Positions 1 through 11,534 are shown, counted from the stretch's first letter. The stretch is DNA of 64,000 nt from Gigaspora margarita (GCA_009809945.1 WTPW01000497.1:276155-340154); one strand, 5' to 3'. Translations and numbers: made by a program. Notes: generated by a model from the sequence alone, not told the origin.

Positions 1-240
1 ATTTTAATTATAAAACCCTCTAAAATTATAATTTGTAAGGTGAGCGATGATTGGATCGATTGCATGTGATCGAAATTTTAAAATGAAGATCATCACCTAA
101 TTTAGAAATACCAAATATGGAAATTTCCCGGACTGAAATGGCTTTGTTAAAATTTCTTTTTTATGATTAATAAATTTTATAATTGTCTCATATTTATCTC
201 ATGAATGTATTTAATAAAATATAATTTTTATTTATTAATA

Positions 241-600
241 TAATAATTAGGTTTATGTAATTTAGCGCATATGCGTTGTAACACACCCATCTGATAAACC
301 AATCAGATCGTAGGATCAGGTGTAATGTGAAATTGAGAAAAAATAGCGATCTTTTAAAAAATCGCCTGTGGTTTATAATTTTGCTTATGAAACCACTCTT
401 CGTGCTCTAACAAAAAAAATCCCTTGCAAAATTTTACTATAAAACCCCTTTTCTCGCCTACACACCATTTTAGCCTTACCCTAACCCTAACTAACAAACA
501 ACCAACAGGTTGTTTTTGTTGTTTTGATTTCACATTACACCACATCATATGAGGTGCGCTACAGCACATATGCGCAAAATTATTAAATTCTAATAATTAA
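241..600. mobile_element. Small inverted-repeat element (MITE-like)
   Basis: The ends are inverted copies of each other: GCGCATATGCGTTGTAACAC near 264 pairs with the complement of GTGCGCTACAGCACATATGCGC near 552-573. Weaker pairing continues outward to TAATAATTAG-like sequence at both borders. The interior carries two CCCTAA units at 479-490. There is no transposase; the open frame inside on the minus strand looks accidental. The superfamily is not determined and the borders are approximate. Confidence 0.6.
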
Positions 601-729
601 AAAATGTATAAAAAATTCGAATTTATTTACATCATATATTATACATTCAAAATTCCCACTCGTCTACCAAATCCAAAAATCGGCTACATCATAATCTCAT
701 AATAATTATATGATCTCATAAATCTGCAT
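601..729. other. AT-rich spacer
   Basis: Nothing recognisable lies between the inverted-repeat element and the degenerate tandem repeat that follows. Confidence 0.4.
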
Positions 730-1330
730 ATCTAATACTAAGTAAAGCCAAATCTACAAAAAAAAAAAATTGTTATTTAGAATTAGACCATTCTCAATTT
801 ACTACCAATTTGGATCTTCACTGATCAAGTGCTAATTCATATTCTAACGGATCCTACAAAAAGAAAGTTAGTTTACCTGAAAAAAAAATAACATAGATCA
901 AAGGGAAAAAAACTGGCACCTATAATTAGACCTGTTCAGGTTCCAGCCACATCCTTCCATTACCTGCATTAATTTTATGGTGAAACCAAACCTATAAAAA
1001 AAGAAGTTAAAAACAACATAATGCAAGTGATAAAAAGAACTAGTACTTATAATTAAACCAATTTAAGTCACTAGCTGTGTTTGTTTCTATTATTCGTCAC
1101 TAACTTATGGTGAAGTCAATCCTACGAAAAAAACCAAAAAAGTGATCAATTGAAAAGAAAACTAAAAAAAAAGGACATAACAAAAAAAAAACTGGTATTG
1201 CTTATCTTTAGATCAGTTCCCAGCCCTCACCACGCCCAAATTCTGTTGACTGGCTCAAATTCACTTTTTAAACCTATAAAAGAAAGTAAATGTTTTTTCA
1301 ACTAAGAAAAAGTTCTCAAGCCATGTTTAA
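730..1330. repeat. Degenerate tandem repeat, about 130-150 bp period
   Basis: Four diverged units recur, each with an A-rich stretch, a CCTAYRAAAA-like motif and a segment like ACTGGTACTTATAATTAGACC. Read on the minus strand, each unit begins with a T-rich run ending in TAG, which resembles a splice acceptor. It could be an old repeated-exon array or simply a decayed minisatellite. No open frame spans it. Confidence 0.45.
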
Positions 1331-1850
1331 GCTCCATTGGCAGTGGGATCTTAAAGATTTAACTAGGGTATTAACAAATTCTTGACAAAAGTAGATTTTA
1401 AAAAAACGTCACTGTAACAGAGCGCAGGTCTAATTGCGAAACTTCTACATAAGACTTGACTAGTTACTGCTCTTTCAAAATTTTCTATACCTCTCTTATA
1501 GTTAGGATTCTGAAAGATTATCAACCTTTGAGCCCAACATCCTTTTTCATTTGTATATTTAATCCTTCTTCAAATTTTCATCAGTAATAAATCGAACCCC
1601 ATAAAATACCGTTATTTAGAGGACTTTTTTGATATCACATGGGAGTTATGTGGTTCGATTAAGAGTGAATAAAAATTTTCTGAAAATTTCATAGTAAATT
1701 TCCGAAATGTGATCTACATTTTTACTATGATCGGACACTCATATATACGGACATGTGATATATTCCCTGACTGATAATCTAGTATAATATTAATTATATT
1801 ATAAATGTTTATTTATATAAATAAAAAGTAATAAAAATTTACAAAAAATT
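1331..1850. other. AT-rich sequence with a possible transposon end
   Basis: No gene is seen. ATATTCCCTGACTG, ending at 1773, is the inverted form of the CAGTCAGGGAATAT found at 63647. It may be the right end of an element whose other end is not resolved. Confidence 0.35.
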
Positions 1851-2872
1851 TAGGGTACTGCTATTTACACTATGGTTTTTGCTATTTGCTCCATGGATTT
1901 TGTGTAATAGTAGATCATTAATCAACCTTTTCTATTTGCACCATGGTTTAGTTACATAAACATTTGAAAAAATCTCATTTTGCACCCCTACATGTTGTTA
2001 ATCTACAAAAAAAAATGAGTTTTTATTGGTGCAACATTAAAACAGTCTAAGATTGCACAAAAATTGTGAAAAATCTTATTTTGCACCCCTACATGTCGTT
2101 AATCTACAAAAAAGGTGAGTTTTTATTGGTGCAACATGAAAATAGCCCAAGGTTACACAAAGTTGTGAAATTCTGGCCCGCATTATGTTAAGGCCTTAAG
2201 AAATTAGGGTAAGGGTTGGCCCGCATTATATAATTAGGGTTAGGGTTGGCCCACATTATAAAATTAGGTTATTAGGCCTATTAGAACATTCTAACTAGTC
2301 CCAAAGTTATATGAAAATTGCGAAAATCTTATCCTGCACCCCTACACAGTGTTGTACATTTTCACTGTCCCAGCCTTTTTTTGGCATGTCCCAACGTCCC
2401 AACGTCCCAGCGTCCCAAGTGTCCCAACTATGTCCCAAGTCTTAATAATTAATAAATTAATTTAAAAAAATATATAATTATATATTTTTCTAGGTGCTGA
2501 ACACATTTCTGAAAAAATTAAATTAGATTATCTTAATAAAATTTTAAGTAATTTCAATTTAAAAAATTGTCCCAAAATGTCCCAAAATGTCCCAGCTCAT
2601 GTCCCAACTGTCCCATGTACAACACTGCCCCTACATGTTGTTAATCTACAAAAAAAAGCGAGTTTTTATTGGTGCAACATTAAAAAGCCTAAGGTTATAC
2701 AAAAATTGTGAAAATCTTTTTTATATATTGTTAATCTATAAAAAAAGAGGAGTCTTTATTGGTACAACATATATTACCATGGTGCAAATAGAAAAGGTTG
2801 ATTGATAATCTAATGTTATACAAAATCCATGATGCAAATAGCAAAAACCATAGTGTAAATGGCAATACCCAA
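1851..2872. mobile_element. Non-autonomous TIR element with internal ~100-bp repeats
   Basis: About 100 bp at the left end (TTTACACTATGGTTTTTGCT near 1864) matches the reverse complement of the right end with few differences. The interior holds several copies of a ~100-bp unit containing CCCCTACATGTTGTTAATCTAC (split here by the window's own variation) and GTTTTTATTGGTGCAACAT, plus three GGCCCRCATTATA units next to TTAGGG-like motifs at 2175-2270. A hAT MITE is inserted in one unit. No transposase is present. Termini beginning TAGGG resemble hAT ends, but the target duplication is unclear. Confidence 0.7.
2347..2627. mobile_element. hAT-type MITE, 281 bp, 8-bp TSD
   Basis: It starts CAGTGTTGTACA and ends TGTACAACACTG, a perfect 12-bp inverted repeat. 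Both sides are flanked by an exact 8-bp copy of CCCCTACA (2339-2346 and 2628-2635), the duplication size of hAT elements. GTCCCA motifs are repeated many times just inside both ends, as expected for subterminal transposase-binding repeats. There is no coding capacity. It interrupts a unit of the surrounding TIR element, so it is the younger of the two. Confidence 0.9.
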
Positions 2873-3955
2873 AATTTAATATAAACAAATAACATATATT
2901 TGTGTAAATTACAGTTATATTAAAAAAAACTGCATTATAAATTTAAATAAAAAAAATTGATAACTGTAAAAAATTTATATAATAAAAATTTGTTTACTAT
3001 ATAAAACATACTTACATTATCATGTACATAGTAAATTACTTCTTTTGAGCATGCTGCTTCTCTTTTTTTTGCAAGGAATAATGTCAGTTTTCATTTGAAT
3101 TAACATTCAATTGAAGATTTCAATAATTTACAAAACTAATATGCATTTAAAATACTCTATTTATAAATGGTATTATCAACTACTGCTTGCAAAAAAAGAA
3201 TACCACATACAAATTTTTTTAATTGTATATTTAATTTTTATTACACTTAAAAAATCATAGGCATAATAAAAAAATTTTTTTATTAGGTTTTTGTCTTGAC
3301 TAGCTTTTTTACTAGGTGTAGCATAAATTATCTTATAATAAATTAAGCTTGCATCTTTAGGCTATTTTTAATCAGCTTAATTGTGTAAAGTTTGTTAATT
3401 ATACCAACTTAAAGAATTTTAAAATTATAGGTTATTTGTTATAATTTTAAAATTTGGTTATGTGAATTGCTTGAATTTTTAAGTGTAGTTAAGCTTTAAT
3501 TGTAGCAGATTAAAATGAATCTAGATTAAAATGAAATTATAATATAAAATCTTGAAAACTATTTTTTTTTGGAGTGCATTTTTTAGGGTTAGGGTTAGGG
3601 TTAGGGTTTAGTTTTAAAAAAAGTTATAATAAACAAGTATTAGTAGGTTTTAGAAGATTAGCAGGCTAGGCAGAAAATATAGATTTCATTTTAAATTATA
3701 ATTTGTGACATTAATTATATTTATTTTATTCCATTAAACATTTTAATGAATAAGCATTTTTAATATTTGATCAAATATTTCATGCATGAGAAAATTGTAT
3801 TATACATACTAAAAAATTAATAATAAAAAAAAATAAAAAAGATTTGGTTAAAATTAAAGCATTCAAAAGCTTTACTTATTATTTTTTTATTTTATATAAA
3901 TATATTTATATAATATAAATACAAAATATTTGTAGTATTTAATTATATAACTATA
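2873..3955. other. AT-rich intergenic sequence
   Basis: No gene or clear repeat apart from a short interstitial telomere-like tract. Confidence 0.5.
3583..3606 (+). repeat. Interstitial telomere-like repeat (TTAGGG)4
   Basis: Four perfect TTAGGG units are followed by TTTAG. TTAGGG is the common fungal telomere unit. So short a tract inside unique AT-rich DNA is more likely a break-repair scar or a chance microsatellite than a chromosome end. Confidence 0.85.
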
Positions 3956-4330
3956 TGGGGGCGGTCAATTAAAACACGGCTTATGGCATTTTTTGCAAAA
4001 ATGAGTTAACAATACTATCAAATAAAGCATGTATTCAACTATATAATTTAGCATTTAAAGCATTGATTTATATAATAAAATTTTTGTCGATGCCTATTTT
4101 TCTAAATGCCNTATGTANATANAAGCGATCTAAAAATAGATTTTAGAAATTAGNTTGTTGATCCTTGCTGCATNGTCATAGAAAAGAGCTTGTATGATTG
4201 GCTAATTCATGTAGATCAAACAGGTTATACTAATAATAGATCATCATTGTTGTTATTACACTAAATTTCAAACGTGATTTTCTCAATATGGAAAAAAACT
4301 ATAAGTCGTGTTTTAATTGACTGCGCCCCA
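3956..4330. mobile_element. TA-flanked MITE (Tc1/mariner-like)
   Basis: The left end TGGGGGCGGTCAATTAAAAC and the right end (inverted TGGGGCGCAGTCAATTAAAA) are near-identical over about 24 bp. Each end is bordered by TA. The element is 375 bp with no transposase. Several N bases near 4111-4174 show assembly uncertainty inside it. Confidence 0.75.
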
Positions 4331-5284
4331 TATATAACAATAATTTAATATGAAATAAAAAATAAAAAATTATTTATATTATTGCAAAGTAATAATAACA
4401 AAACCTCATCATTTAACAACAGGTCCAGTATCTAGTATGTTCATAAAAGTTTAACTTAATATAATATTATAAGCAAATTAATAATCTATTTGGGGTTTCT
4501 GCCAATATTGTTTTTGGTAGTGCATAGATATGTGTTTTTTGGATCACTTACTTTTTGGGCTTTTAGAAGCTACTTGACTGTTTTGCAACAATCAGATCCA
4601 AAAATATGTCATTTGACTAATATAACTAGATATGCCAATTTGCCTGTGGTTGTTAGATGTGTAAGAGATAACAATAATTCATTTGAACTTTTCAAGCAAA
4701 ATGTTTAGAATTAGATAAAATATATGATAATATTTGTTAAATTAACAATGTTATGCATTACTAGATATAAATCTTTATTGTATATTGTTTATTTTATAAT
4801 TATACAATTATGTATATAATCAATTATCATTCAAGCTCTAATATTTTATACAGAATAAATAAAATAATAAAGGCTTTCTAAATTTGATTATTACTACTAA
4901 TTGTAAAAGAAATTCCTGATACTATGTTTTTACTAGATTTATTTAGAATTCTGCATTCTATTATAATATAGTTGGGTTACTTAATTGCTTTATTATTGTA
5001 AATATTAAAAGATATTTTGAATACTTTTTTTATTAATTTAATGAGTTTTTCTATCATTTCACACCTTCTGATCTTATCTAAATTTGTGCCATTCAAATAT
5101 CTTTGTAATATTTGTTTAGTAACTTCTTAAGTTATGAATTTATTGATATCAGATCTTGATAAAAGTAGTGTTTGTTCTCCTAATTGCTTTTTTTTAAAAT
5201 CATGTACTAATATAACTATGTTTTGGTTAAATTTGTTGCAAAAATCTGTTAAAACTCATTTTGAACAACTTTTTATAATTGAAA
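4331..5284. other. AT-rich intergenic sequence, one doubtful ORF
   Basis: A 72-codon open frame at 4490-4708 (+) starts MGFLPILF and has a hydrophobic beginning. It shows no family I recognise and has no neighbouring exon. I do not call it a gene. Confidence 0.35.
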
Positions 5285-5940
5285 CAAAAAAAAGTTAATT
5301 GAATTTGGCCTGGTGGGTACCAAGATACCTTCGATCAAAAGTTTGTAAACAATTTTTGCTACAGCTTATATAGAGTTTAAAATTTTACAAAAACTTTGAT
5401 CAAAGATATCTTGGAACCCATCTGACCAAATCCAACCAACATTTTTTTTGAACTCTACAGGTTATTGCAATTAAAGTAAAAAAAATTTGATCAAATTTGA
5501 TCAGGTGGGTGCCAAGATATCTTTGATCAAAGTTTGTCAACAAATTTTGCTACAGCTTATATAAACGTTTAAAATTTTACAAAATATTTGTTCGAAGATT
5601 TCTTTGAACCCACCTGAGAAAATTCAATCAACTTCTTTTTTGAATTCTATAGTTTTTAACAATTAAAATAAAAATAAAGTTGATCAAATTTGGTCAATTG
5701 GGTGCCAAGATATCTTCGATCAAAGTTTGTAAACAATTTTGATCAGCTTATATTTGATAGACGTTTAGAATTTTACAACATCATTGATTGAAGATATCTT
5801 AGGACCCACCTAATCGAATTCAATTAACTTTTTTTTCTTTGGATTCTACAGCATTTTATAATTAAAATAAAAAAAAAGTTGATCGAATTTGGCCAGGTGG
5901 GTGCCAAGATATCTTCGATCAATTCTAGAAAAAATTATGA
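5285..5940. repeat. Palindromic tandem repeat, about 195-bp period, 3.4 copies
   Basis: GTGGGTGCCAAGATATCTTC-like sequence recurs at 5313, 5505, 5698 and 5897, giving periods of 192, 193 and 199 bp. Each unit is an inverted repeat: GGTGCCAAGATATCTTCGAT on the left is answered by a diverged ATCAAAGATATCTTGGAACC on the right, so each unit can fold into a long hairpin. No coding sequence is present. Confidence 0.85.
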
Positions 5941-6362
5941 TCTGCATAGATGTGGCATTATCAAAAATAGGGTGTGGAAATATCAATTCTCTATATATAA
6001 TTATATATATTATATATGTGTAATATAAGACTTTGGCTTACCTCTACCCCCTATGATATTACGTAATATCTGTCACAGCCCTTATAATAAACCATATTAA
6101 TATGTACTGTACAATAACTAAAAACTTCAAATTTATATAATACATGACAACTCAATATTAGAAATAAACCAAAATAATTTAACACAATTTAATTTAGACA
6201 AAAAAATCATAATAAGCCCATTTCTATATAAAATTATAATAAATAAAATATATCAAATATTAGAGTCATAATTTTCTAATAGATAATAAAGCTATCTTAT
6301 ATATAGACTACAAATAAATAAAGTCAACCCTATTTATTACTTAAAAAAAATAATAAATATAA
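5941..6362. other. AT-rich spacer
   Basis: No gene is seen. A GATATTACGTAATATCTGTCA segment near 6054 resembles the ATATTACCTAATAT-type motif inside the retroposon at 35100-36043, perhaps the remnant of a shared repeat. Confidence 0.4.
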
Positions 6363-6697
6363 CAGGTCTAGGACATATTCTCTTAAAATAGATCAAAATG
6401 CTATCTGTAATTAAAAATTAAAAAAAAATATATATATAAATTTCTATATAAATTTGAGCTAAGTTCCTTTTAAATCTTATTTAATAACTTTAAATTATAT
6501 TTTTTGGAAATATAAAACAAGGGGAAAAGAAAAAATTAAGCTTAAAAATTGAATTAAAATTTTGCAATTTTGCAATATATCTTGGCCAAAATCAAATATT
6601 TGCCTATTTTAAGATGATAAGTATATATAAAAATATGCTCTGAATAACTTTATTTAGGAGTCAGAAGTAGATTTCTTGCAAGAAAAATATATTATGT

Positions 6698-7066
6698 ATG
6701 TAATAAAGTTAAAATTTTTGGGTTTTCAATTAAACACCTTTTTGTTAAGATAACCTGCTTTGGGCTTCTAATTAAACTTGTTTAGCAGGTATTTATACTC
6801 ATATTAAGGTCAAACCACACTTTTCAAACCTTTTACTAAATAAAAAATAGGGTTAAAGTTGAAAAAAAATTTTTCTATATTTCTTAAAAAAAAATTTTTT
6901 TCAACTTTAATCTCTATTTTTCACTTAATGAAAGGTTCAAGAAAGCACATTTTGACTTTATTATAAATAGAATTACCTAAAGAACAAGTTAACTTAGAAG
7001 CCAAATCAAGTTATTTTGACAAAAAAAGGTATTACATTAAACCCCCAAAATTTTAACTTTATTACA
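6698..7066. mobile_element. Palindromic MITE nested in the foldback element
   Basis: ATGTAATAAAGTTAAAATTT at the left end is mirrored by AAATTTTAACTTTATTACAT-like sequence at the right end. Pairing continues inward almost to the centre near 6880, so nearly the whole 370 bp can form one hairpin. There is no coding sequence. Confidence 0.7.
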
Positions 7067-7708
7067 TATAAGGGTAATAAGAGTATTATTACGAAGTAGA
7101 TATTGTAATGAATCATGATATCTTGTGATCCCATAATCAGAATCGAATGAAATTTATATCATTCAATTCATCTCAACAAAAAGAATTGAATAGTATAAGT
7201 TTCATTTGATTATGCTTACCAAATTATGAAGTATTAAAATTAATATACTTTTTATATTATATTACAAAATTACTTTTGTGATACAGTGAGCAAAATCGAA
7301 TAATTTTTATACCATTCAATTCCTCTCATTGAGAGGAATCAAATGGTACAAAAATTGTTCAATTCAGATCACTAAGTCATGAGATAATTATTTTTAAGCA
7401 ATTATATATATATAATCCATATTGAATGCTATTAAAAGAGTATTGTGTATGGTAGCTGAGAACCAAGTTATATCTACCATTGTCATGAAATAATGGGCAT
7501 GAGCATTATTTAGAGGTTTGGTCCAAATTAAGCTTAATTTAGGCTGAAAATTTGTAATTTTACCCTGCATGTGATTTTGCGACAATACGGTATGCTTGAA
7601 ATATGTGTTACAACACATGTGGGCATAGATGGCAAACATCAGTGTGACACCAAACATAGGTTATTGATATATAAAAAGGCTGAGTTCATGCTTAACATGT
7701 TGTTAATA

Positions 7709-8261
7709 CCGTATTTTCCCCAAAATAAGCTACCTTCGAAAATAAGCTACCCCCCTCTTTTGGTCAAAATCTCCAAAACGTCTTTAACCCGAAAATAAGC
7801 TACCTCACGATCGACAAAGGTCGCTACATAGTAAAGTCCAAATTTTTCTATGTAAATCGATTAAAGTCGCTTAAGTAAACTTATTTAGAAGATCAAAATA
7901 CACATACTCTGAAATTTTCATTACGATTAGAGAACTTTTTATTATTTGACTTTTGAATTTTACGTTCGGTGAAAAGATTAAAAATTTTTTAAAAAAACAT
8001 ATTCGACGAACGTAAAAATTAAAAGTTAAATAATAAAATGTTCTCCAATATTGACAAAAATTTCAGGATAAGTGTATTTTTACCTTCCAAATAAGTTTAC
8101 TTAAGAGATATTAATCGATTTACATAGTAAAATTTGGACTTTACTATGTAGCAACTTTCTGCGATTAGGCAAAAATCGATTTTACCCGAAAATAAGCTAC
8201 CCCCGATTTTTTGTGTAACTTTTTGCCCAAAAAAAGGTAGCTTATTTTCGGGAAAATATGG
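7709..8261. mobile_element. TA-flanked MITE of the AAAATAAGCTACC family
   Basis: The left end CCGTATTTTCCCCAAAATAA and the inverted right end CCATATTTTCCCGAAAATAA are bordered by TA on each side. Pairing is long, and AATAAGCTACC is repeated inside both ends. It is 553 bp and non-coding. It is the same family as the three tandem copies at 36657-42823. The Tc1/mariner assignment rests on the TA target. Confidence 0.85.
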
Positions 8262-9021
8262 TAGACATTTTTGTGTAATAATGAAATCTATTTAATAAAG
8301 TTAACATGTGGTTGCCAAAGTAAAAAAAAAAAGTATTGTGATAAATTGTAAATATCTTATAACTCTGTGATTAGAACCTAATAATTTTTGTACTATTCAA
8401 ATCATTTTGACAAGAGAAATCAAATAACATAAAAATTGCTAAATTCTGACCACATAGTCATGATATATTTATAATTTATTACAATACCTTCTAGCACAAG
8501 AAATCTCTATTTTTTTAATGAAACTTTAGATTAATATATCTCAGGATCTAGTAATCAGAATTGAATAATTCTTATATCAATCGATTCAACATAATGAAAC
8601 AAATCGAATGATACCAAAATTATTTGAGTTTAATTGATAAATCATATAATATATTCAAAATTTTGTTAATTCATCATAATACTCTAAATGCCCTTATAAC
8701 CCATTTTTCTTATAAGGTTCCTACTTCTGACTCCTAAGTAAGTTGTTCAGATTATTTTTTACATATACTAATTATTTTAAAATTAGCAAATATTTGATTT
8801 TGGCCAAGTTACATTTTTGTTTTGTGCAAAATTGGCAAAATTTTAATTCAATATTAAGCTCAATTTTTTCTTTTCCCCTTGTTCTATATTCTCAAAAATT
8901 TTAATTTAAAAGTTAATAAGTAAGATTTAAAAAGATTTTAGCTCAAACTTATATAGTAAATTCATATATTTTTTAAAATTTTAATTATAGATAACAATAA
9001 ATGGGACATGTCCTGAGCCTG

Positions 9022-9176
9022 ATAAGTTTTTATTGCATTCTTAAATTGCACTAAAAGCTTTATTTGGACTTATTAATTTCAAGGTTCCAAAATTTAAAAC
9101 TATTTACCAATATTTCTTTATTTTTAAATAAAGCTTCAAATGTTATAATTTATTTTAATTTATTATTATTATTATT
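9022..9176. other. AT-rich target sequence of the next insertion
   Basis: It ends in the (ATT)n tract that is duplicated on both sides of the retroposon. Confidence 0.4.
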
Positions 9177-10378
9177 TTTTTTAAGGTGAGATCATGCCTT
9201 TGGTTTTATTAAGTGTATATCAATTGTTACAATAATGCAATATCTATTGCGTTACAATTTTTATACTATTTACTAAGTACTGAAACTTGGACTATTTTTA
9301 TCCATGACCTAAACCTACCAGAACCTACTATATTTCCATTTATATAGTTAACCTAGTTTTAGTATATCCCCTTCTAGCCAACAATTGGTATTAACATGTC
9401 CATCACTTTACCTACATTCCCTAGTTTCATCACTTCCAATTTGGTGTATATAATTCTAGGTAGGCGCTTTATGCTTCCAAATTGGTATACCTTTTAAATC
9501 CTTACTAGTGTACTTCTTAGGAGTTCATATCTCAAGCCATGCAGTTGCCTCTACCACATTGGGTAAGTACCTCAAACCTGCATGCTGCTGCAACTAGACA
9601 ATTTTTCTGTGACTTGGAAATCCAGGATTTAGCATTCTAAATTCAAAAATATGCAAATGACTGTACTTCCCACTATAGTGATAAGGTACCCAAGCATGTT
9701 TAGCAAATACTTTTAGTGCTAAGTATAGCTACCATATTGGTGGTCCCAGATCCTCTTAACATCCTAAGACTCCCATATGGGTGCACTCAGAGCTCCATTG
9801 GGATTTAACATATACACTCCTCTATGCTTCAACTTCTTATTGGTCAGTAAGTTCTGTGTGCCCTTGCAGAGTTCAAACTGACCCTCAATACTCACATTTA
9901 ACCTTTTCACCTTATACCAATCCCTCTCAAACTACCAAACCAGTTAGCCCAGAAGGATTGGTCAGCTGGGCTCACATGCCAATAGACTCCCTTTCCTTGA
10001 TACCTACTTCCAAAATGTAGATCCTTTTTCTCTGATCAATTCTGGCAGCCAGGTTGGTATCCTCTTCTTGCTATAGGTTTTTTTCATTTTGTTCTTCAGT
10101 CTTCTGTAGGTCTAGTCTTTTGTAGTACTGTAGAAGGATCTTCTCTGCTCAGAACTTGCCAAATGGGTTCTGTTGCTCTGGTTTCTTGGATTTTTTGTTC
10201 ACCGATGCTCCCATTCAAGATGGTAGTACCAAGACTACAGGTAATATACCCAACTAATTGATAAGCAACAGTTCCACAACAGACCTAATTTTTCAATTCA
10301 TCTCTAGTAGAATTTGAACTCTAGATCTGTCATTTGGGAGCTGACAATCAAACAACTTCTCTATATCACTATACTTCT
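9177..10378 (-). mobile_element. Long tRNA-headed retroposon (SINE-like), minus strand
   Basis: Read on the minus strand, it begins near 10378 with a tRNA-like head: a TAGTGATATAGAG A-box-like stretch (10359-10371) and a GTTCAAATTC B-box-like stretch (about 10311-10320). It ends at a T-run on the plus strand (9176-9182), which is the A-tail. An ATTTATTATTATTATTA direct repeat flanks both sides, though simple-sequence origin weakens this as a TSD. The 1.2-kb body is long for a SINE and has no credible protein. It is less AT-rich than its surroundings. Confidence 0.55.
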
Positions 10379-10849
10379 ATTTATTATTATTATTATAAAG
10401 TTGCTATAGTTTACTTTTAAGCTCTTTTTTTAACCAATTTGTTATGCTTTGTGAGTTAGAAGCTTTAATTTATATAGTTATTACAAATTATCTAGCTTAA
10501 AGAATTGTCTCTAAGTAAGGTATACTCACATAGGGTAAATTCCAGAAAATACAAAATACTTAAAGCTTCATTCATAATGAGTCTTTGGTAGTATTATAAA
10601 TAGTAGTTATATTTTAAAAAAATTATTATAATAAGTATTCTATAATTAATTTGAATCTACTAAATACAGTCAATTAGTGTAAACAGATCCAAACAGATCC
10701 TTCAAATTGGATTCTCATTTGGATTTAGATTTAGCAGATTCTATAAATTGTAGATCTGGATATGATTTGATTATCAGATCTGGATCTAATTTAACGATTG
10801 GACCTGGATAAGATCTGGGTTCTCAGATCAGATTTGTAAAACACTACTG
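10379..10849. other. AT-rich sequence with AGATCTGGAT repeats
   Basis: Around 10670-10850 the motif AGATCYGGAT recurs in both orientations, ending in GTAAAACACTACTGGCAATG. This resembles a decayed hAT-type MITE, but I could not establish both ends or a target duplication. Confidence 0.35.
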
Positions 10850-11109
10850 GCAATGCATATTATGTAGTTAAGGTTAAGCTAGCTTGTATTAGAATTATTC
10901 TAAATTCTATTATATAATACTATAAAGGATACTATTAAAGATCTACTTTTCTGTAATACACAGTTTATAATTAAGGTTTATTGTAATTTCTACTATAAAA
11001 ATTATGTTATAGAATTTAATTATTCTAGTGATATATAGTATTGGTTAAAGTTGTATTAATTTTTAGTATGAGATATTATAAAAAATTTTATTTGTTATTT
11101 TGGTGATAT
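10850..11109 (+). repeat. Satellite segment, left of the LTR element
   Basis: It contains diverged units built from TGTAGTTAAGGTTAAGCTAG, GTATTAGAATTATT and ACTATAAAAAATTY motifs. The same units continue on the far side of the LTR element at 34370 and in bulk at 43097-44290, so this is the left edge of one satellite field split by insertions. Confidence 0.7.
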
Positions 11110-11534
11110 TGTTATAGAACAGTTCTCTTGTTCTATTTCTAGAATATTTCAAAGAATAGCAATTGCAAAGCAAAATACAAAACACAATTGCGCAGCAAGT
11201 GTTTTATTAGTTTTATTAGTTTTATTAGTTTTACAAAAGATATATAAACTCTAGTTTTCTACCTTCCTGCACATTAGACTCAAATTCCCTCTCTCCTTCC
11301 TCTAATGTTTAGGAATAGTTTATCTATCTTGAATATTATCTCATAAATAAATAAAATATATCTTTTGCCAAATAAATACTCTTTCGCTCTTAGATAAATA
11401 AATATAACGAACCACTCTAGTGAAGTAATATTTCACTTGCACACTGCTTCATATCTTCTTTGACCATTACAAGATCCCTGTCACTATGTGTTGTGTTGCA
11501 AGTACTATATTGAAGGCAATAGTCGTTTGTAACA
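11110..11534 (+). repeat. 5' LTR
   Basis: It starts TGTTATAGAACAG and ends TTTGTAACA, with the TG...CA ends of LTRs. It matches 33784-34369 along its length. It holds three copies of the 9-bp unit TTTTATTAG (11202-11228), against about 21 in the 3' LTR, which explains its shorter 425 bp. Confidence 0.92.

Larger units (their letters stand above)
6363..9021. mobile_element. Foldback-type element with ~300-bp inverted arms
   Basis: The left arm (6363-6690) and right arm (8715-9021) are inverted copies. Shared landmarks include CAGGTCTAGGACAT with CAGGCTCAGGACAT at the tips, TTGGCCAAAATCAAATATTTG, GGGGAAAAGAAAAAATT and AGGAGTCAGAAGTAG. ATAA borders both tips and may be the target duplication. 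The interior is made of further palindromes and two nested MITEs. No transposase is seen and the superfamily is unknown. Confidence 0.7.

Noticed and set aside
354-569. 71-codon minus-strand open frame
   Set aside because: Lies wholly inside an inverted-repeat element and overlaps telomere-like units; no protein character.
3583-3606. Chromosome end
   Set aside because: Only four TTAGGG units, with ordinary sequence on both sides.
4490-4708. 72-codon open frame with hydrophobic start
   Set aside because: No neighbouring exon, family or codon pattern; left as doubtful in the spacer entry.
5285-5940. CRISPR array
   Set aside because: The repeat is continuous tandem DNA without unique spacers, in a eukaryotic context.
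9781-10020. 79-codon open frame
   Set aside because: Falls in the body of a retroposon on the opposite strand; no family resemblance or conserved pattern visible.
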